From NCBI GenBank assembly GCA_911728435.2, contig OU452210.1, positions 6,882,001 through 6,946,000 of the forward strand: 64,000 nt of DNA, written 5' to 3'. A program made the translations under genes and the position numbers. The notes below the pieces were generated by a model that did not search any database, was not told the DNA's origin, and worked only from the letters and a program-made list of their open reading frames with translations. This stretch comes from Apoderus coryli. Lineage: Eukaryota; Arthropoda; Insecta; Coleoptera; Attelabidae. Shown here one piece after another: positions 58,603 through 64,000 of this stretch (position 1 is the first letter of the stretch; every line of letters begins with the position of its first letter).

Positions 58603-60104
58603 TACACACACCGCCAAATTTACAGGAACGGACATAAATTGTGTAGTTTTTTCAATTTTGTTCTTTTTTTTTCTTCTTTTTAAAGGACTAGCTAGCTAAT
58701 TGCAGGTTGTTTTGCAAAGCTTCATACCCATTTTGAAGCGTGTTTAAAAAAAGACGACAAAAACAGCGTTTTTTATGAAATTAATTGTACGTTTTATTTG
58801 TTTTAACCATTTAATTATGAATCAAAATGCCAAGGATTTTTTTTTAATACCATGTTTCTCCCACGAGACCTTATGACTAAAGTCATCCGGCGTCCCATAC
58901 TTTTAATGACGTTGTCGATCATTTCCTGAGGCTGTCGCTTCTTCTGTGTTTTGGACAACATGAATTTTTGACCTCAGTCGTCTGCCTAGCATACATGTTT
59001 AATCGGATTCAAGTCCAGGGAACATATTGGCCAATTTATTGTCGGTATCGCCACTTGATTTAAAAAGTCAGTTCCACAAAGAGCCACGTGCGGGCGAGCA
59101 TTGTCCTGCATTAAGAGGAAATTGGCTCCGATATGTGGGGCGAAAGGTACCACATGGTTTTGCAGAACATCCCTTATGTACCTATCTGCAGTTAAAGCAC
59201 CGCCATCAATAACCACTAACTCTGTGCGTACCCCTAAACATATGCCACCCCACACCATAATAATTGAGCCTCCACCGAAAGAGACAGTAGGAGTAAAATT
59301 AAATGGTTCATTTTGTTCTCATGGACGTCGATATAATCTTTCCCTACCATCAATCGAATGTATGCAGAAACGCCTCTCATCCGTGAATAAAACTTGACCC
59401 CATTGGTCATTATTCCAACTTTGATGTTCTCGAGCAAAGGCGAGTCGCTCTACTCGATGACGTCTCTGAAGTTTTGGGGTTTTTTTTGGCCTTTATACCA
59501 ACTTCTTTGAGTCTTCTTCTAACTGTACGCTCCCTTAGTCTGGTTCCATGCACTTCTTCCAGTTGAGTTCTTGTTTGAACTGCTGTTAGACGCTTATTTC
59601 CCAGTATGTTCAAAGTTATAAATCGATCATCTACAGCCGTGGTTGAACGTTTTCTGCCTTGACCTCGTCTTCTCACATACTCTCCAGTTTGCCTCCAACG
59701 TGTAACATTACGATGGATCGTTGATTTTGTTTTACCAAACACTGTAAGATTGACCATATTCGATCAATGTTACAGCTCTAGAGACATCAGTCGATGCTAA
59801 ATCGCCAATTCTGTCTCACAATCAAGATGACGATAGTAACAAAAACAAACCAAATGTAAACAATTACTTATGAAAAAATAACAAATTATGATGTAGGGAG
59901 AATACACGTTTCAAATTTAATACAACAATTCACAAATGTTTACACATTGGGTTTGATTTTGACTTTAGCTAACTTGATAAAAATGGATAAAATATCCAAA
60001 AAGCGTTCATGGCTGTCTAGACCTCGGCACCACAAGAAATAACTAAAATAAATATCTTTAATTTCATACAATTTATTTTCGTTCCTTTAAATTTGCCGTG
60101 TGTG
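58603..60104 (-). mobile_element. Tc1-like DNA transposon, degenerate
   Basis: About 1.5 kb. The left end (from 58603, ACACACACCGCCAAATTTAC) pairs with the reverse complement of the right end (to 60104, ending GCCGTGTGTGG) over at least 30 bp with a few mismatches. A TA flanks the left end as expected for Tc1 target sites; the right side is less clear. The minus-strand transposase is broken. It lies in the 3-prime part or flank of Dyrk2, antisense. Confidence 0.8.
58986..59757 (-). pseudogene. Tc1-like transposase pseudogene
   Basis: The N-terminal part (59757-59470) has the HTH region (STIHRNVTRWRQTGEYVRRR, GQGRKRSTT, RTVRRRLKEVGIKAK). After a frame change come FTDERRFC (first catalytic Asp), FGGGSIIMVWGGIC, LMQDNARPHVA (second Asp) and SLDLNPIKHVC, where the third catalytic residue of DD34E, normally Glu in NPIEH, is Lys. 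There is a frameshift near 59470 and an in-frame TGA at 59321-59319. It would have been a cut-and-paste transposase; it is inactive now. Confidence 0.85.
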
Positions 60105-60164
60105 GATTTTTAAATTTAAATTCTTGCATATTGCATTTTTGAAAACTGATCGATTTCCCATTTA

Positions 60165-60345
60165 CGAAGACCCACGGACACTCCACTGCGACCACACGAG
60201 AGTCTATTCATATTCATTTAATGAAGTCGATTATTTTACTGGTTGAGCTTTTAGACTCGCCGGTGGAAGGGCTACTTCACCGAATGTCTAATTCTAGCTA
60301 CGGGTGGGCTGGAACACAACATGTTTCAGTTTCGGAAATTCCCGA
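60165..60345 (-). repeat. Reverse copy of the repeat at 48600-48760
   Basis: The reverse complement shares the TCTAAAAG...GCTCAACCAGTAAAAT AATCGACTTCATTAA order and CGCAGTGGAGTGTCC with the Dyrk2-intron copy, at perhaps 75-80 percent identity. No ORF survives. Confidence 0.55.
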
Positions 60346-60430
60346 AAGGCTCAACCTCGAGAAATGATGATTCAAACGACAATGATCAGTGTACATACAG
60401 TTCCACCAGGCAGCGCCAGATGAGATCTAC

Positions 60431-60940
60431 TCATCATACAGGGTGTTTCAAAAAGTCGCGGCAATATTTAAGAGGGTAATTTCTCAGGTCATTTTATGAA
60501 AAAAGTTCCCGTAAACATACGTACACTAACATTTCGGAGTAAGATAAAAATAAGTAAATACAAAATTACAAAAACTGTTGAAAGTGACCACCTCTATATC
60601 GGATACATGACCTCCTCATTGACTGGCGAACTCTCTCAAAAATACCAGGTTCGTTTATAATCGAATTACACCCAGTGATAATGTGATTCCTTAGGTCCTC
60701 CACATTTTCCACAGGAGTAGGATAAACTAAATACTCCAGATTGCCCCCATCTGAAAGAATCCGAGGGGTTTATATCCGGGGATCATGCAGGCCATAAGTG
60801 AGGTCCACCTCGGCCGATCCAGGGATTTTGTAATGTTTTAAATTTTTATATCTTAAACGAAAAAGTTGGAAACAATGTATTTCCGGACGTAACTTTTTTT
60901 CATAAAATGACCTGAGAAATAACCCACTTAAATATGGCAT
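60431..60940. mobile_element. Deletion derivative of a DDE transposon
   Basis: The ends are inverted repeats: 60450-60510 pairs with 60884-60938 over about 45 well-matched bases (TTTCTCAGGTCATTTTATGA and complement), preceded by ACAGGGTGTTTCAAAAAGTC. The minus-strand interior reads NPWIGRGGPHLWPA, SPDINPSDSFRWG and ESSPVNEEVMYPI, the C-terminal end of the same DDE transposase family as at 4190-4570. Here SPD(L/I)NP is well kept. The rest of the transposase is deleted. Confidence 0.65.
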
Positions 60941-63900
60941 TTATTTGGCGATGCGGAACGCTATGCAATTGCAGGGTTTGGTCTGAAAAGTTTCCTTTCA
61001 GTCTCCTTTCTTGTCAGAGTCTGTCTGATTTGGTGTTTTTTTATTTCGAATTTATGAAGACTGGCGTCCATCTTACCTTACTAAATAATACTTTGATACT
61101 GTATTTTATTAATATATAGAAAATATCAATTTTAATATTGCATTTTAGTTAAAATATCATACAAATATTTAAAATATTGACATTTCCTGCACATGCACAT
61201 TTTAAATATTCTCATATGTAAAATGCAATCCGCCTTATCACGGTGAAAAATATATATTATTTAAAAATATTAATCAAATATTTGATGACGCGATGTACCA
61301 CTTCACCAAAACAGTTTCAAATCTCAACTTCAAAAGTTCAACTCATCGATTAACAGAATACATCTCATATTGTGATTGTGCTTTAAATACATTCCAATTT
61401 TTAGAGCTTGCCATTTTTGATATAAAATAAAATAACCTGTACTTCTAGTTTTGTCACTCCATCCAATATAATGTTTTCCAATATTCATTTATTAAATTCT
61501 AATCTGGAATAGCGTCTATTTTTTTTTGATTTGAGAATTTAAAAAATAGTTTTGACTGTTATATTTTGCCGAGATTTAAAAATAACCTTCAATAATGAAG
61601 AGCGTATAATATTTAAATTATTGACAGTAAATACCTAATATGAACTCTTTCAGGTAAACTCTGTTTCATTAATGTGGAACTGTACAATTTCATTTATTGA
61701 TTTATTGGAATTAATCCAAATACAATATTATAAATTAAGCGACATAATGTAAATATGGTGGAAGTATGGGGATTATGAAAACATCTAATTAAATGCCAAA
61801 GGTGAACTCCCGGTGCAGCACAGCAAACTTAAATTGAAATTAATTAGTTACAGAATATTAATTATTTTAATTGCATTATTGCAGATAGCAGGTTCAGTAG
61901 CAGTCGCGTCCAAATAAATTCTGGAAAACTACCACCGGTAACGTAGCAACAATTAATTTATACGTTTACATAGGATCAGGATTATTGAGTACTTAGTAGA
62001 AAAAAAAAGAATAATTATCATATCGGACAGAATGTTTTTAGAGACAATGAGCAGAAAAACTGAAACAAAACATATAACCCTTAAATAATGGCTGTTTAAT
62101 TATGTCTTTAAGTTGCATTTTCATTCATCGGTCATTTATCGACATTTTACAGGGTGTTTAAATTCTATACAATTGCTCATATTCGGTAAACTCCTAATAC
62201 TTTTATTTAAAAAATCTGAATAAACCTTGGTTGGAGTCTGTTGAAACTTTGCGAAGAACTTCTACAAGATGGCGGCCCAATAACTTGAGATAACTTGAGA
62301 AATGATAGTTACTGAGGCATTAGTGTGTCAAAGATGCGGATACATCGGTGTATAAAATGCATAAATTAATTTTCAATTAGTCTCATGTACGAAGTATAAA
62401 AATAAATAATGTTTTTTAAATGAAACACCCTATATATTTTTGTGACCACTGATCGGCATTTTAAAGACAATTTGTGTCATTTATAGCTTATACCTACATT
62501 TTAAACCATGCCTACTGTCTCTTAATTATTTAAAGCATATTTTATGCACTATTCAACTACAGTTTTACCAAGTTGTGATTTAAACAAAGCATTACTCAAG
62601 TATGAAAAATTGATAATCTAAATCATCATCATCATTGTTCAAACAACTTTAAGGTAACCGAATACAAAGCAATTATGGAAATTTTGAACTAGCCCTGTAT
62701 ATTTATTGCATTATAGTTATGATTTTACGTAAAATAAAAAATCAATCGTGCAATAGTGAACACTAATGAACGTTGTTCCTATAATATTTAAACAATTATT
62801 TTTATCACTAGTTAATGAAAAATAGCAAAATCGAGCGTTTTTAATATGAACTTTAGTTTTACTGCCGTTATATGGGGTGAATCAAAAATAAGTATAAAAG
62901 ATCAATAATAGTTAAATAATCAAACATCGAAGTTACTTGAATTAATTTTATAACTACATTAAAAAATAATTTATATTCTTATTCATCAAACTGGCTTATT
63001 TTTGGGACACTGTATAAGAACTTGTATGTGAATTGTGGTGATTTTATTGTTATTTCTTCTGATTTAATCAAACCAAAAAATGAATTATGAATGTGTGAAA
63101 TTAAGCATAGAAATTAGTCAAATTAATTTTAAAAAATGTTGTGTGATGTCTTTTTTTAAGTTGATATAATATGATACATTTTAGAATAACTCTTTTCAGT
63201 GATATAATAGAGGTTTTGTTAGCATTTTTTTGTGTTTAACGCCTTATTAATATAATTGCCAAAGTCACTCATTTCTAAACACTTAGAACCATCCATAATA
63301 TAAATAAATGAAGTAATGTCAGCTTAAAAATAATATTTGTAAGTTTTATACAATTTGGTATTTTAAAAAAGGGGTGAAATATAATCAGGAAAAACCATTG
63401 TATTTTGGGGATTGACTGTACAAATAAAATATTTTAAAATGGCCTGCTATGTCAATCGAAAATGACATTTTCGTGAAAGGGTTTATTATCAGTAGTCCAT
63501 TTTACTCAATAACGATTTGGTAATTGGTAATATGCCTAGAATTGTGTAGGTAGATAGATAAATATGGCCTATTATTATGATTGTTAGAATCTACTAATTA
63601 ACTTGCCCTTTTTTGGCCAAAATTATTTATGAGAAAAGATATCGAAATGTTTGAACGTCCGTTAATTTAGATAATACCAAGGATTTGAATTTTATCAGTA
63701 GTTAATGAAGTTAACAGTTAGTTAAGCAGAGAATGAAACTCTTAGTTTACAGCACACATACATCTTCGCAGATGTAAAAAACACTATTATATAGTATTTC
63801 TTAGTTTGTACAAAAACAAACACACTATCCATCAGTGATATTTTGCTGATTATTAGACAAACAATAGGATTGTTGAATATTTTGTTTTGTTCTTGTTTTG

Positions 63901-64000
63901 TATTTATGCAAACTAGGAAATACTATAGAAAATCTGTAGTTTCGGCTTAAGCCACTTTTTCAAATGAGGACAGAACCATTTCACACTGCATATATAAGTG
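60941..64000. other. Non-coding AT-rich flank
   Basis: No gene recognised. A MITE-like pair of blocks (ACAGGGTGTTTAAATTC at 62150 and AATGAAACACCCTATA at about 62419) frames a 290-bp segment. A worn hammerhead-like motif (GGCTTAAGCCGAAAC) lies on the minus strand at about 63938-63952 near the window end. Confidence 0.45.

Noticed and set aside
1..64000. CRISPR arrays, operons or other prokaryotic systems
   Set aside because: There are introns throughout and no regularly spaced short repeats; the sequence is eukaryotic.

Overview
This is an AT-rich animal nuclear genome window, almost certainly from an insect. The host genes are split by introns with GT/AG borders, they encode conserved metazoan proteins, and the space between exons is packed with decayed arthropod-type transposons. 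Reading exons by eye supports four host genes. A beetle is my guess for the order, based only on the general look of the repeats, and I hold it weakly.

Layout. (1) 1-9051: repeat-rich sequence with foldback elements, a decayed DDE transposase, a decayed mariner and the start of a family of hammerhead-ribozyme-like motifs. (2) 9052-19659, + strand: the last five coding exons of the small-conductance calcium-activated potassium channel gene SK, covering the end of S6, the calmodulin-binding domain, a C-terminal coiled coil and the stop codon. The pore exons are not recognised here. Its last intron holds a LINE remnant, the best hammerhead ribozyme in the window and a perfect 215-bp palindrome. 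(3) 19705-28393: a gene-poor stretch. (4) 28394-31728, + strand: a Jockey/CR1-like non-LTR retrotransposon with an uninterrupted 954-residue endonuclease/reverse-transcriptase ORF and a TTA-repeat tail. (5) 32160-35283, - strand: a small three-exon gene for a 130-residue secreted/membrane-anchored von Willebrand factor type C protein. (6) 35582-43666, - strand: a complete six-exon Elp1 gene (Elongator scaffold, 1169 residues). (7) 43700-46897: a probable divergent promoter region. (8) 46898-57519, + strand: a Dyrk2-class kinase gene with three coding exons and a large TE-filled intron; its final exon(s) are not found. (9) 57570-64000: a Tc1 element, a second copy of the DDE transposase remnant and otherwise featureless AT-rich sequence.

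The host genes are unrelated in function: potassium-channel excitability, tRNA wobble modification through Elongator, an extracellular VWC protein and a CMGC kinase. They look like ordinary neighbours, not a pathway.

The most interesting layer is non-coding. At least nine places carry full or decayed hammerhead cores (CUGANGA, stem II, GAAAC, GUC). Several lie inside or beside long inverted repeats, and at least three share a downstream module resembling ATTTTGTGGAGTAGACG. This fits Penelope-like retroelement termini, which are known to carry hammerheads, here largely as short palindromic derivatives without a visible protein. The copy at 18738-18839 is complete by every criterion I can apply by eye. 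It sits 33 bases from the 107-base-arm palindrome, which is either a very recent foldback event or an assembly/sequencing artefact.
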